This document shows positions 34,948 through 43,610 of a DNA stretch of 64,000 bases, one piece after another. Position 1 is the first letter of the stretch. The number at the start of each line of letters is the position of its first letter. This DNA comes from GYS-P2D sp964414425. Lineage in GTDB: Bacteria > Bacteroidota > Bacteroidia > Chitinophagales > Saprospiraceae. The notes beneath the pieces were generated by a model, which saw only the letters and a program-made list of their open reading frames with translations, searched no databases and had not been told where the DNA came from. The position numbers and the translations under genes are program-made. The DNA lies in assembly GCA_964414425.1 (NCBI GenBank), contig CAYPWL010000005.1, positions 1 to 64,000 of the forward strand. Direction: 5' to 3'.

Positions 34948-37900
34948 ATGCAAAGCAGTATAGAATTTGATAGTGGGAAACAAACCTCTACACGTACACA
35001 TGGATTCGACTATCACTATAACCGTCTCAACCCATCCCAAAAGAGAGCCGTAGATCAGATACAAGGTGCAGTCATGGTGATTGCAGGCCCAGGAACCGGC
35101 AAGACTCAGATCCTCGCCGTGAGGATTGCTAAGATCCTTGCAGATACAGACGCCCAAGCTCATAATATCTTGTGTCTCACATTTACAGATTCGGCTACTA
35201 TTGCTATGCGGCGCAGGTTGGTGCAGATCATTGGTCCAGCGGCACATCAGATACATATCTATACCTTTCATGGATTCTGCAATCAGGTCATACAAGAGAA
35301 CCTGGACATTTTTGGTAATTATAGACAGCTTGAGCCACTTACTGATCTTGAGCGTGTAGATGTCTATCACAAGATCATCTCGGATCTCCCCAATGATCAT
35401 GTCCTCAAGCGATTAAAAGGTGATCCAACATTTGAGCATAAGCGACTGGATAACCTCTTTCAGATGATGAAGAAAGAGAATCTCAATGCAGAGCTCATGT
35501 ATCAGCGGATCGATGACTATCTCGATCGGCGCCAAGAGTATAAAGAAGGTGACGATCTCTTCTATCATCGTAAGTACAAGGAGTTTAACAAGGGTGATAT
35601 CAAACCTAAGAAATGGGAAGAGCTCCAAAAGAGAATGAGTGACCTCAGAGCAGGAGTGGCGTTGTATGAGACCTACTTGAAGATTATGGATGATTTAGGT
35701 CGTTATGATTATCAAGATATGATCCTCTGGGTATTGCGGGCTTTTCAAGCTGACGAAGCATTACTGGCGAGCTATCAGGAACGCTACCTCTACTTTCTCG
35801 TAGATGAATTTCAGGATACCAATGGTGCACAAAAGGCAATATTGGATCAGCTGATATCATATTGGTCAGATGAGGACCCTAATGTATTCGTCGTGGGAGA
35901 TGATGATCAGGCGATATATAAATTTCAAGGAGCCAACATATCTAATGTCAAAGACTTTAGAAAAGATTATAAGCCGGTGACCATAGTTCTGGAGCAGAAC
36001 TACCGATCCTCTCAACGGATACTCGACACGTCCAAGCAGCTTATAGAAGGCAATCAGGAGCGAATCATCAATGATGACCCGGAACTCACTAAGGATTTAG
36101 TTGCCGCTCGAGAGGATGTGAAAGACAGTACGATTGACCCTAACATCATCAGCTATACTAATAATATCCAAGAGCAGACAGCCATCGCTAAGCAACTCAT
36201 GTCAGACCATAAGGAGGGGATCGACCTCAGTAAGACTGCCGTCATCTATCGTAAGCATGCTCAGGTTGATAAGCTCGTAGAAGTGCTGGAGAAAAAAGGT
36301 GTACCTCTTAATATCAAGCGTAAGGTTAATATCCTCAAGGAGTCATTGACCCACAACATCCTTAAGATATTACGATATGTTCATGCCGAGCATCATAAGC
36401 CTAACTCTGCGGATGAGTTGCTCTACGAGATGATGCATTATCGATTTTTTGACATTCATAATAACGATATAGCTAAGATCTCAAACCACTGTAATAGACA
36501 TCACAACACCGATAAGAAACCAGTGCTCGAGTGTATCTCTGATAAGGACATATTGGAAAGCTTAGGTATTAAGCAGATTGATCAAGTACTCTATCTGGGA
36601 GAATGTATCGATAGCTGGGTCAAGGACGTATCAACGGTTACCCTGCAGGTGCTCTTTGAAAATATCATCAATGATGGTCATATCCTACAGTATATCATCG
36701 GACTCCCTGAGAAAACATGGTTGCTACAGATACTCAGTACGCTATTTGACTTGATCAAAAACGAAATGGCCAAGGCTCCTGATATAGGCTTAAAAGAGTT
36801 TTTAAGCATGATCTCTAAGATGGAAGACAATAAGATAGAGTTGTCGCTTAATAAGATCGTCCATGCCAAGAGTGGAGTTAATTTCTTGACAGCGCATTCG
36901 TCTAAAGGATTAGAATTTGAGCGGGTGATCATCCCTGATGCCACTAAGAATATATGGGATAAAAATGTCCGTAACATCTATCAGTTTAAGTATCCTGACA
37001 ATGTTAATGAGGATGTCGAGACCAATACCGAGGATGAGCGTAGACTGCTATATGTGGCAATGACCCGGGCACAGTTAGAGTTGGACATTTCCTATGGCAT
37101 GCAAAAGGAGAATGGTAAAGAGCAGAACAGAAGCCAATTCGTCGATGAGATCATTGCTCACACTGATCTCGTATCGCAACCCAAGGAGGTCGCTGAGGAT
37201 GCGGTCAATGAGTTTCAATACTACACCCTTCTTAAAGCTCAGAAGGAAGTCAAGCTGATCGATCATGACCTAATAGATAAGGTCTTGGATGGTTATAAGC
37301 TCAGTGTGACAGGACTCAACAAATATCTCAGATGTCCGAGAACATTCTATTTTGAGACAGTCTTACGCATCCCTACGGCTCGGACGAAGTATATGGGATT
37401 TGGTCGGGCGATACATCGAGCTCTGGAGGATTACTATCAATTGCACAACGAGGCGAAGCCTGCCGACTTGGAGCAATTATTAAAGTCTTTTCATCGGGGT
37501 ATGTTAAGCCATAGATCTCACTTTACAGATGAGGACTTTAAGTTGATGACCGCCTATGGAGAGCAGATCTTACCACTCTATCATAAGGAGCGACTTGCTA
37601 TGCGCCCAGAGGGAGTAAAGTATGGACTTGAGGTTAAAGTAGATCATGCAGAATATCAGGGCGTACCTATTAAGGGTGTGCTCGATAGAGTTGACATAGG
37701 CAAGGATGGTCAGGTCGATGTGACAGACTACAAGACGGGCAATATATTTACGCCTAAAAACAAGAAGAAGCTTAAGGCTCCTAAAGCAGGTGATCATGAC
37801 GATGTAGGAGGAGATTACTGGCGTCAGATCGTATTTTATAAGTTGCTCCTTGATAGTGATAAGCGCAACAATTGGGATATGACATCGGGATGGATGGATT

Positions 37901-38133
37901 TCATTGAGCCCGAGAAAGATACGAATAAGCTATTTCGCCAGAAAATAGTCGTGACACCGCAGGATATAGATATAGTAGGCCAACAGATAAAAAGTACTTG
38001 GGACTCAATACAAAATCATGAGTTCTCAGTCGGCTGTCAGGATGAGCATTGTACTTGGTGCAACTTCGTTAAGAATGATTTCATCTTCACTGGAGAGAAT
38101 GTAGAGGATGAAGATGATATCCAGGAGGGGTAA
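34948..38133 (+). CDS. UvrD-family helicase with Fe-S PD-(D/E)XK nuclease domain
   Basis: 1061 aa. SF1A motifs are Walker A (Gly-Pro-Gly-Thr-Gly-Lys-Thr, 47-53), Val-Asp-Glu-Phe-Gln-Asp and Gly-Asp-Asp-Asp-Gln-Ala-Ile-Tyr near 290-325, and Val-Ala-Met-Thr-Arg-Ala near 705. The C-terminal third has a RecB-type nuclease signature (Gly-Val-Leu-Asp-Arg-Val-Asp, then Thr-Asp-Tyr-Lys-Thr-Gly). C796 together with C1030, C1035 and C1038 can form a 4Fe-4S site as in AddB. Probably a DNA-end-processing or repair enzyme. Divergent from dnaX. Confidence 0.9.
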   Translation: MQSSIEFDSGKQTSTRTHGFDYHYNRLNPSQKRAVDQIQGAVMVIAGPGTGKTQILAVRIAKILADTDAQAHNILCLTFTDSATIAMRRRLVQIIGPAAHQIHIYTFHGFCNQVIQENLDIFGNYRQLEPLTDLERVDVYHKIISDLPNDHVLKRLKGDPTFEHKRLDNLFQMMKKENLNAELMYQRIDDYLDRRQEYKEGDDLFYHRKYKEFNKGDIKPKKWEELQKRMSDLRAGVALYETYLKIMDDLGRYDYQDMILWVLRAFQADEALLASYQERYLYFLVDEFQDTNGAQKAILDQLISYWSDEDPNVFVVGDDDQAIYKFQGANISNVKDFRKDYKPVTIVLEQNYRSSQRILDTSKQLIEGNQERIINDDPELTKDLVAAREDVKDSTIDPNIISYTNNIQEQTAIAKQLMSDHKEGIDLSKTAVIYRKHAQVDKLVEVLEKKGVPLNIKRKVNILKESLTHNILKILRYVHAEHHKPNSADELLYEMMHYRFFDIHNNDIAKISNHCNRHHNTDKKPVLECISDKDILESLGIKQIDQVLYLGECIDSWVKDVSTVTLQVLFENIINDGHILQYIIGLPEKTWLLQILSTLFDLIKNEMAKAPDIGLKEFLSMISKMEDNKIELSLNKIVHAKSGVNFLTAHSSKGLEFERVIIPDATKNIWDKNVRNIYQFKYPDNVNEDVETNTEDERRLLYVAMTRAQLELDISYGMQKENGKEQNRSQFVDEIIAHTDLVSQPKEVAEDAVNEFQYYTLLKAQKEVKLIDHDLIDKVLDGYKLSVTGLNKYLRCPRTFYFETVLRIPTARTKYMGFGRAIHRALEDYYQLHNEAKPADLEQLLKSFHRGMLSHRSHFTDEDFKLMTAYGEQILPLYHKERLAMRPEGVKYGLEVKVDHAEYQGVPIKGVLDRVDIGKDGQVDVTDYKTGNIFTPKNKKKLKAPKAGDHDDVGGDYWRQIVFYKLLLDSDKRNNWDMTSGWMDFIEPEKDTNKLFRQKIVVTPQDIDIVGQQIKSTWDSIQNHEFSVGCQDEHCTWCNFVKNDFIFTGENVEDEDDIQEG

Positions 38134-38135
38134 GA

Positions 38136-38252
38136 ATGGGGCGCTATCAGTCCATCAATACTACGTATCATAAAAGAAGATATTACTATACCAAAGTACA
38201 GTTGAGGTGTATATCATCCGAGCTATGTTGCACGGATATGTGCAGTATATGA
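38136..38252 (+). pseudogene. Possible short gene fragment, 38 codons
   Basis: An ATG two bases after the helicase stop opens a 38-codon frame with a basic, Tyr-rich start (Lys-Arg-Arg-Tyr-Tyr-Tyr-Thr) reminiscent of the beginning of phage baseplate or tail LysM-type proteins; it ends in a Cys-rich stretch that does not look protein-like. It overlaps the frame at 38225. It may be a remnant with a frameshift, or chance. Confidence 0.25.
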
Positions 38253-38386
38253 ATGAAGAAGAGAAAAACTCCAAAACTGATAGTGAGAAAAAACACGAGC
38301 TTGCCAGCGCTTGGTCCCTATTGTTATGGACGGAGTTAGAGCGTATGATCGATAAGTCAATCGAGCGTGATGGATACAACAATTAG
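38225..38386 (+). CDS. Small hypothetical protein, 53 aa
   Basis: ATG at 38225 to TAG. It is hydrophilic and helical, with an acidic-Lys stretch (Asn-Glu-Glu-Glu-Lys) and a heptad-like part (Leu-Ala-Ser-Ala-Trp-Ser-Leu-Leu-Leu-Trp). The frame stays open about 70 bases upstream without another ATG. The reverse-strand frame over the same bases looks less protein-like. Unknown function; it could also be the 3' part of a fragment starting at 38136. Confidence 0.4.
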   Translation: MLHGYVQYMNEEEKNSKTDSEKKHELASAWSLLLWTELERMIDKSIERDGYNN

Positions 38387-38517
38387 GAATATCCGCAGAT
38401 ATCTTAATTGTTTTAACAATATGAGCAGTGACGTTAACAGTATCTAAGGGGTACAGTATCCATCTAGAGAGTATTTTAAGAATGAGACTGAATTCTTAAT
38501 TTTTAAGACTTATCATC

Positions 38518-39141
38518 ATGAGACAATTCATTTTATTCCTCGTAGTGGTCGCATTACCTACTACAGCCTTATTTAGTCATAGTGATAATAGTGATGCATC
38601 AGCGTCATCCTATCTTAATGGTAACTATTACGACTCTTATTCTGGCACGACGATAAGTATCTCTGCAAATCGGAGAGGTATTAATGCTCGGATCAATAAC
38701 AGTCGATGGCGTACATTTAACCATATAGGCAATGGTGTTTATGACGATTACAATGGTCGTGTTATCGTGAATCTTGGATATGGAGACATCCAATACGTCC
38801 GAGGAAACTCGAGAAATGCACTTGTGCTGTCCATAAGCCAGAGAGCTAATACTCGTGGTCGGTCGGGATATAATAACTACGGAGATAATCGATCCATACG
38901 TTATGATGTGAGTCCATATTGTGGGTCCTGGAGATCCTATAACTCAGGTGGACGATTATTTATCGAAGCCTACGGATCAGGTTTTCGAGCCAGAAATAAT
39001 CGAGGCTCTTGGTCCTATTATTCGGGCCATAAGGATGGATCATTTCGAGATCGATACGGCAATAGATACTACTTTGACAATTGGAACTTGTACTGGTCAT
39101 CATCCTCTGGTAAGAGGCGGATCAGATTCAGAAGATATTAA
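38518..39141 (+). CDS. Secreted Arg/Tyr/Gly-rich protein with two repeats
   Basis: 207 aa. Signal peptide (residues 1-20). The mature part is strongly basic and rich in Arg, Tyr, Ser, Gly and Asn, in two related halves (about 34-107 and 135-207), each starting Gly-Asn/Ser-Tyr/Trp...Tyr-Ser/Asn-Ser-Gly and with regularly spaced aromatic residues suited to beta strands. Such basic secreted proteins may bind polysaccharide or DNA; this is inference. It has its own terminator and sits between the helicase and the histidine kinase. Confidence 0.75.
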   Translation: MRQFILFLVVVALPTTALFSHSDNSDASASSYLNGNYYDSYSGTTISISANRRGINARINNSRWRTFNHIGNGVYDDYNGRVIVNLGYGDIQYVRGNSRNALVLSISQRANTRGRSGYNNYGDNRSIRYDVSPYCGSWRSYNSGGRLFIEAYGSGFRARNNRGSWSYYSGHKDGSFRDRYGNRYYFDNWNLYWSSSSGKRRIRFRRY

Positions 39142-39159
39142 TTAGAAACTATAAAACTC

Positions 39160-39199
39160 GGCTTGCTACGATCTTGAGATTGCAGCAGGCCTCTTTATT
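39160..39199 (+). terminator. Intrinsic terminator, imperfect stem
   Basis: GGCTTGCTAC at 39160-39169 pairs with GCAGCAGGCC at 39182-39191 with one G-T pair and one mismatch, followed by TCTTTATTT. It closes the secreted-protein gene. Confidence 0.6.
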
Positions 39200-39206
39200 T
39201 GTGGTG

Positions 39207-41201
39207 TCATTTAATTGGCATACCAGGTTCTGACTTGCGATACTTATTGATTTTGATAGTCACTATAGTACCGCCATGTTCACCATCTATATGATAGGAT
39301 CCATCAAGCTGTGCTGAGAGAGCATGTATCAATTTATAACCGAGGGATTCGCCGAAACTATCGATTATATCTGGTGTGACACCCCTGCCATTATCGCTCA
39401 CCCTGAGTAACAGCGTTTGGTCAACTTCTCTGAGGAATACTTGTACAACCCCCTTCTCACCTGGGGAGAATGCATATTTCAAACAATTACTGACCAGCTC
39501 GTTGACCATAAGTCCGATGGGCACGACTGTATCTACATCAAGATCGAGTTCTGCTATATCTAACTGTAGAGAGATATCATCAGTGTGGATATTATAGGAG
39601 TCAAATAATCCCTCTGTGAGCTTGATGAAATAATCTTTGACATTGACACTGGTTAAGTCATCCCGCTGATAGAGATCCTGATGGATTAGTGCCATGGACT
39701 GCACACGATCTTGTCCCTCTTGCAGGGCGCTTAGGGCCACCTGATCTGCGACATGATCGGTCTGTAGTCCGAGCAAGGCTGAGATAAAGTGTAGATTATT
39801 TTTGACTCGGTGGTGGATTTCTTTGAGGAGGATTTCTTTTTCGCCGAGGGCTTTAGAAATGGCACTATTCTTCTCCACTATTTCCTCTTTTTGGCGGAAC
39901 ATCTTATAAAATAGGTAACCCATCACTAAAAGGCTTACACCTGCTATCACCAAGAGCCAACGCTGTCGAGATACCCGTAATTGAGTGATTTCCTCTTCGT
40001 ATCGTAATCGTTCAATCTCTTTCTCTTTTTCTATGCTCTCGTATTTTTTTTGTGAGTCAGCTATAGCGTTTACTTTCTCAGTAGCTTGGACAACCTTATA
40101 TAACGCCACATATTTTTTCATGTAGTCTAAAGAGGTGGCTTTTTCGTCGGCTTGATCATAGACTGCCGCTGCTTGCTCATAGTAATCCAGTTTTAAATCC
40201 TCCCGATCCGTCAGCTCCACTATGTTGAGGCCTTTATTAAGTGCTTCAATAGCTTGGCGAATTCTGTTATCATCCCCGTCTATTTGACTGCATAAGAGGT
40301 ATATTTTGGACAGCACCTCTTGGTTGTTATATTTCAATCCCAGTTGCTCTGCTTTAGTGGTATACGCTTTGGCCTTTTTATAATCTGGACCACATATGTA
40401 ATATGCATCGGCATAGGCGTTATACAGACTGGGTAATTCGTCTTCCTGTCCTGTCGATTGTAGTATGTCGTAGGCTCTATCGAGATAGAAGATCGAACTA
40501 TCTAAGTTTTCTTTATAGGTATATGCGACGCCCATATTCTGATAAGTATATCCTACCAGTTGGACATTTCCATCGTCTTGGTAAAATCTCAAAGATCTAC
40601 GATAGATCGCCAGAGCCTGATCGGTCTGTAGAGTGATCCTATATATGACACCGATGTTGTTGAGGAGATCTCCTTGTTTGCTGCGTACGCCAGTGCTATC
40701 TGCAAAGTTCAACGCATCTAGATAATGCTTGAGGGCTAACTCGTAATCTCCTTGAAAATAAGCGGCCACCCCTTTGGAGTTCATACAGCTGATGATCTCT
40801 GTCGGAATATTAAGCAGGCTATACTGCTCACGTGCAAGCTCATAATATTGAAGTGCTGCACCGAGGTCACCTCCTAGATCATAAGTATATCCTATACCGT
40901 AATAAACTCGTGCCAGGAGAGTGTCGAGATCATGGCGATCGGCGATATCAACGCCCTTATTAAGGTAGTATAAAGAAGAGTCCATTTTAACCGATTCAGC
41001 ATAGAACTCACCTATATCGATAAGATTCTTGACTTCTTCCTTATGATCGATGATAGCCGGTAGTGACTTGATGAGAGAATCTACTTTCGCATGATTTTGT
41101 GCTGCGCCATGTGTAATTGTGGCAATGGCCAGTGCTATAAATATTATATGCCTTGTAATGATGCTCGTATAGCTCAAGTGAGTAATGAATGGGGTTAACA
41201 A
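39207..41201 (-). CDS. TPR sensor histidine kinase (HisKA_2 type)
   Basis: 664 aa. An N-terminal signal or anchor (about 15-35) is followed by five or more TPR repeats (about 60-380) and a second membrane helix (about 412-430). The phospho-acceptor His is in Glu-Ile-His-His-Arg-Val-Lys-Asn-Asn (near 465), the HisKA_2 form, with the ATPase N box Asn-Glu-Leu-Val-Ser-Asn and Asp-Asn-Gly-Arg-Gly as G box. The response-regulator gene precedes it with a 7-base overlap, so the pair is coupled. The signal sensed by the TPR region is unknown. Confidence 0.92.
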   Translation of the reverse strand: MLTPFITHLSYTSIITRHIIFIALAIATITHGAAQNHAKVDSLIKSLPAIIDHKEEVKNLIDIGEFYAESVKMDSSLYYLNKGVDIADRHDLDTLLARVYYGIGYTYDLGGDLGAALQYYELAREQYSLLNIPTEIISCMNSKGVAAYFQGDYELALKHYLDALNFADSTGVRSKQGDLLNNIGVIYRITLQTDQALAIYRRSLRFYQDDGNVQLVGYTYQNMGVAYTYKENLDSSIFYLDRAYDILQSTGQEDELPSLYNAYADAYYICGPDYKKAKAYTTKAEQLGLKYNNQEVLSKIYLLCSQIDGDDNRIRQAIEALNKGLNIVELTDREDLKLDYYEQAAAVYDQADEKATSLDYMKKYVALYKVVQATEKVNAIADSQKKYESIEKEKEIERLRYEEEITQLRVSRQRWLLVIAGVSLLVMGYLFYKMFRQKEEIVEKNSAISKALGEKEILLKEIHHRVKNNLHFISALLGLQTDHVADQVALSALQEGQDRVQSMALIHQDLYQRDDLTSVNVKDYFIKLTEGLFDSYNIHTDDISLQLDIAELDLDVDTVVPIGLMVNELVSNCLKYAFSPGEKGVVQVFLREVDQTLLLRVSDNGRGVTPDIIDSFGESLGYKLIHALSAQLDGSYHIDGEHGGTIVTIKINKYRKSEPGMPIK

Positions 41202-41818
41202 AAGACTGCTAATATTTTGCTGGATAATGATGCTCGATTATGGACATCGAGCTTGGTTAGAATATTAGAGATATGAAATTTCACTGTACTTATTGATATG
41301 AATTGGGATTCTGCTATTTGTGCATTAGTCTGACCTGACAAGACCCCTTCTAAGATTTGGTATTCCCTCGAAGACAGATCATTAACAGCCATCTTATTGA
41401 CCTTTTCATGGCTGAATTTCAGTCTATTCTTATCGGCGCTATATTTATAAAGAGCCATCTCAATGGCAGAGATCAGATCTTTATCTGTGAAGGGTTTGAT
41501 GATATATCCATAAGGCAGTGTCTTCTTGGCTCGGTCCAGTGTCCCTTTGTCAGCGAGAGCTGTGATAAAAATTAAAGGTATAGACTTATACTCCTGGACA
41601 TAAGCAGCTACATCTATGCCATCTCGCTCGCCATGGATATTAATGTCACAGAGGATGAGATTAGGAGTATGCAGTGAAAGATAGTTGATCGCATCTGTCG
41701 AATGACTTTTGATAATAGAATTGGGGTATCCTATTTTTTTAAGTCGTCGCTGGATGTCCATGGCAATAATGGCTTCATCCTCAACTATGAGAGTTGTAAA
41801 TTTTTTGGCGATATCCAT
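41195..41818 (-). CDS. LuxR/NarL-type response regulator
   Basis: 207 aa. The receiver domain (1-120) has the acidic pair E13/D14, phospho-acceptor D58 (Leu-Cys-Asp-Ile-Asn) and K108 in Ile-Lys-Pro-Phe. A GerE/LuxR helix-turn-helix (about 140-203) has Ser-Ser-Arg-Glu-Tyr-Gln-Ile-Leu and Ile-Ser-Thr-Val-Lys-Phe-His. It is transcribed with the kinase. Its start faces the two palindromes at 41901-41970, which are candidates for its own or its neighbour's binding sites. Confidence 0.95.
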   Translation of the reverse strand: MDIAKKFTTLIVEDEAIIAMDIQRRLKKIGYPNSIIKSHSTDAINYLSLHTPNLILCDINIHGERDGIDVAAYVQEYKSIPLIFITALADKGTLDRAKKTLPYGYIIKPFTDKDLISAIEMALYKYSADKNRLKFSHEKVNKMAVNDLSSREYQILEGVLSGQTNAQIAESQFISISTVKFHISNILTKLDVHNRASLSSKILAVFC

Positions 41819-41900
41819 AAGTAAGGTCTCTTAAATATAACACTTGTCAAGGCTAATTATAGACTTGACTGTAAGTAGACGCATTCTGGTCATACGTTAC

Positions 41901-41970
41901 CTATACTTAAGTATAGTTTTAAGAATCTCCAGCTGATCGATGCAGCCCACAAGACTATACTTAAGTACAG
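41901..41970. promoter_or_regulatory. Two 16-bp palindromic operator-like sites
   Basis: CTATACTTAAGTATAG at 41901-41916 is a perfect palindrome. CTATACTTAAGTACAG at 41955-41970 is the same with one change. They are 54 bases apart (about five helical turns) in the divergent space between the response regulator and the stand-alone LuxR gene. The second lies some 23 bases upstream of a near -7 box, CATTTTTG (41993-42000). They fit a dimeric regulator; which one is inference. Confidence 0.7.
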
Positions 41971-42025
41971 TTGGAGCTATCGATTCTCCTTTCATTTTTG
42001 AGCCACATTAAAATATCAAAAAGTT

Positions 42026-42232
42026 ATGGAGTCTAAAAAAATCTCAAGTCGAGAGCGAGAGGTTCTCGAGCTGACAGCGGACGAGCTCACCGCTAAAGAA
42101 ATCGCTCATCAACTATTTATCAGTACTCATACGGTGATCTCGCATCGTAAAAATCTCATGTGCAAACTCGAAGTAAGATCAATCGCTGGATTAGTAAGGC
42201 GAGGATTCGAAACGGGTATTCTTCACTTTTAA
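42026..42232 (+). CDS. Stand-alone LuxR-type DNA-binding protein
   Basis: 68 aa, essentially only a GerE/LuxR helix-turn-helix: Ser-Ser-Arg-Glu-Arg-Glu-Val-Leu-Glu-Leu, Ala-Lys-Glu-Ile-Ala-His-Gln-Leu-Phe-Ile-Ser, Thr-His-Thr-Val-Ile-Ser-His-Arg-Lys. There is no receiver or ligand domain. It sits divergent from the two-component regulator across the paired palindromes and 21 bases upstream of the S74 protein gene, so it may control that gene or compete with the full-length regulator. Confidence 0.88.
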   Translation: MESKKISSREREVLELTADELTAKEIAHQLFISTHTVISHRKNLMCKLEVRSIAGLVRRGFETGILHF

Positions 42233-42253
42233 TTAATCAGAAAAATATTACAA

Positions 42254-43474
42254 ATGAATAAAATCACATTAATTATCATTCAAGTAATGATATCAACATT
42301 AGCATTTTCTCAATGGGCCTCTCCTGGTGTAATGAGTACTAGTCATGGTAATGGTGATCAACCAAATATCTTAGGTTTTGGGGGTGCACTCTTAGAATTG
42401 GAAGAGAGCAACCAATCTGCAGCTGGTTCTGCTAATGGTTTGTACTTCACGAAGCAAAACAATAATGGACTTAGTTCGATTGGGGAAGCTTATTTGCATT
42501 ATCATACCAATCTGAATCAATTACTCTTTAGCGAGACAGGTAACCTTAATGACGCTGTCTTTAGTGTTGATGTAGATAATGGGAATATGGAAATTACTGG
42601 CGATTTTGAGATGGCTGATGGAAGGGACATTCAATTTAACAATGGTGTAAATTCAGAAATTGTATGGTCCAGCAGTACAGGAGTAGAGCAAGGCCACTTA
42701 AGAACAACAGGAACTGATGCAATTCAGAATTTTGACCTTGAATCACAATTTGGTACAGTTACATTAGATGGTCAGGAAGTATTATTAAACGTAGATGATG
42801 CAGAACGAGTGAGGCTTACTAACAATGAGTTATCACTGGATGGATTTTTGGATATTAATACTTCTCGTTTTAACACTGCAATTCAGGTAGATGCTACTGA
42901 AGCCCTATGGTATAATGGCACGTACTTCAGTTGGGGTTTTGGTGCCCAGCATAATTTTTTCGCTGATGAAGTTAGAATAGGAGGGAGTGGTGTTGCTACT
43001 CCAACTTTTCAACTCGAAGTCGTAGGAGATGCTGATATATCCGGAGAGTTAACTGCTGCGTCTGACAGAAGACTTAAGAGAAACATTACTGATATTGATG
43101 GGGCGTTGACGCTTATCAATGAATTGGCGCCTAAGACGTACAACTTTAGAGTTGAGGAGTTTCCAGATATGGACTTAGCAGAGGGAGGTAAGATGGGATT
43201 CATCGCTCAAGAAATAGAAAAAGTGCTTCCAGAATTGGTTAGAACGGGTAGAACAGTCCAGAGCATAGATGGAGAAAGCTTCAATTCTAAGAGTGTAAAC
43301 TATGTTGAGCTCATCCCTCTATTGACTAAAGCCATCCAAGAGCAACAAGAGATTATTGACAGTCAAAAAGATCAAATGACTGCTATGCAATCTAAGATTG
43401 ATGATGTGCTTTCTTTGGTCGCTTCATTATCAGTTGATAATGATGACTCGTTGAAAACAACAGCCGAAGATTAG
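42254..43474 (+). CDS. Secreted protein with S74 intramolecular chaperone domain
   Basis: 406 aa. Signal peptide (1-19, ending Phe-Ser-Gln). The middle (about 30-270) is a beta-rich region as in tail-fibre-like trimers. The C-terminal Peptidase_S74 domain starts at Ser-Asp-Arg-Arg-Leu-Lys-Arg-Asn-Ile near residue 273 and contains Gly-Phe-Ile-Ala-Gln-Glu-Ile, followed by a coiled coil. Such domains assemble trimers and cleave themselves off. The catalytic Ser is expected in the Ser-Asp-Arg-Arg motif. Many Bacteroidota encode such proteins outside phages. Strong terminator follows. Confidence 0.9.
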   Translation: MNKITLIIIQVMISTLAFSQWASPGVMSTSHGNGDQPNILGFGGALLELEESNQSAAGSANGLYFTKQNNNGLSSIGEAYLHYHTNLNQLLFSETGNLNDAVFSVDVDNGNMEITGDFEMADGRDIQFNNGVNSEIVWSSSTGVEQGHLRTTGTDAIQNFDLESQFGTVTLDGQEVLLNVDDAERVRLTNNELSLDGFLDINTSRFNTAIQVDATEALWYNGTYFSWGFGAQHNFFADEVRIGGSGVATPTFQLEVVGDADISGELTAASDRRLKRNITDIDGALTLINELAPKTYNFRVEEFPDMDLAEGGKMGFIAQEIEKVLPELVRTGRTVQSIDGESFNSKSVNYVELIPLLTKAIQEQQEIIDSQKDQMTAMQSKIDDVLSLVASLSVDNDDSLKTTAED

Positions 43475-43499
43475 AATAAGGACTCCAACTTTATTTTAT

Positions 43500-43538
43500 A
43501 AATCCACCCAGCTGTGCTACTCAGCTGGGTGGATTTTT
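43500..43538 (+). terminator. Strong intrinsic terminator
   Basis: A 13-bp perfect GC-rich stem (43502-43514 with 43522-43534), extended by A-T pairs, with a 7-base loop and T-run. It ends the S74 protein gene. Confidence 0.92.
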
Positions 43539-43573
43539 ATTTAGAGAATCTAAGTGGAAGAAAAGCCGGTCGC

Positions 43574-43604
43574 ATCGATTTATGTATTTTGCTCATAAAT
43601 CGAT
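43574..43604. promoter_or_regulatory. 11-bp inverted repeat over the asparaginase promoter
   Basis: ATCGATTTATG at 43574-43584 is the exact reverse complement of CATAAATCGAT at 43594-43604. The 9-base centre with its left edge holds TATTTTG, one T short of the TAnnTTTG -7 box. The repeat ends six bases before the ATG at 43611. It may be an operator covering the promoter. Confidence 0.55.
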
Positions 43605-43610
43605 AGTGAC

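Noticed and set aside
34784..34949. In-frame extension of dnaX with extra 55 residues
   Set aside because: The residues are unlike DnaX, which begins at Met-Ser-Tyr-Val-Val, and the extension crosses the divergent helicase start.
38161..38382. 73-codon reverse frame after the helicase
   Set aside because: It is antisense to the more protein-like 53-residue forward frame and its composition (Ser/Ile/Cys/Phe-rich) looks like chance.
42254..43474. Prophage fragment suggested by the S74 tail-fibre-like protein
   Set aside because: It has a signal peptide and a terminator, and no other phage genes surround it; S74 proteins are common in Bacteroidota outside phages.
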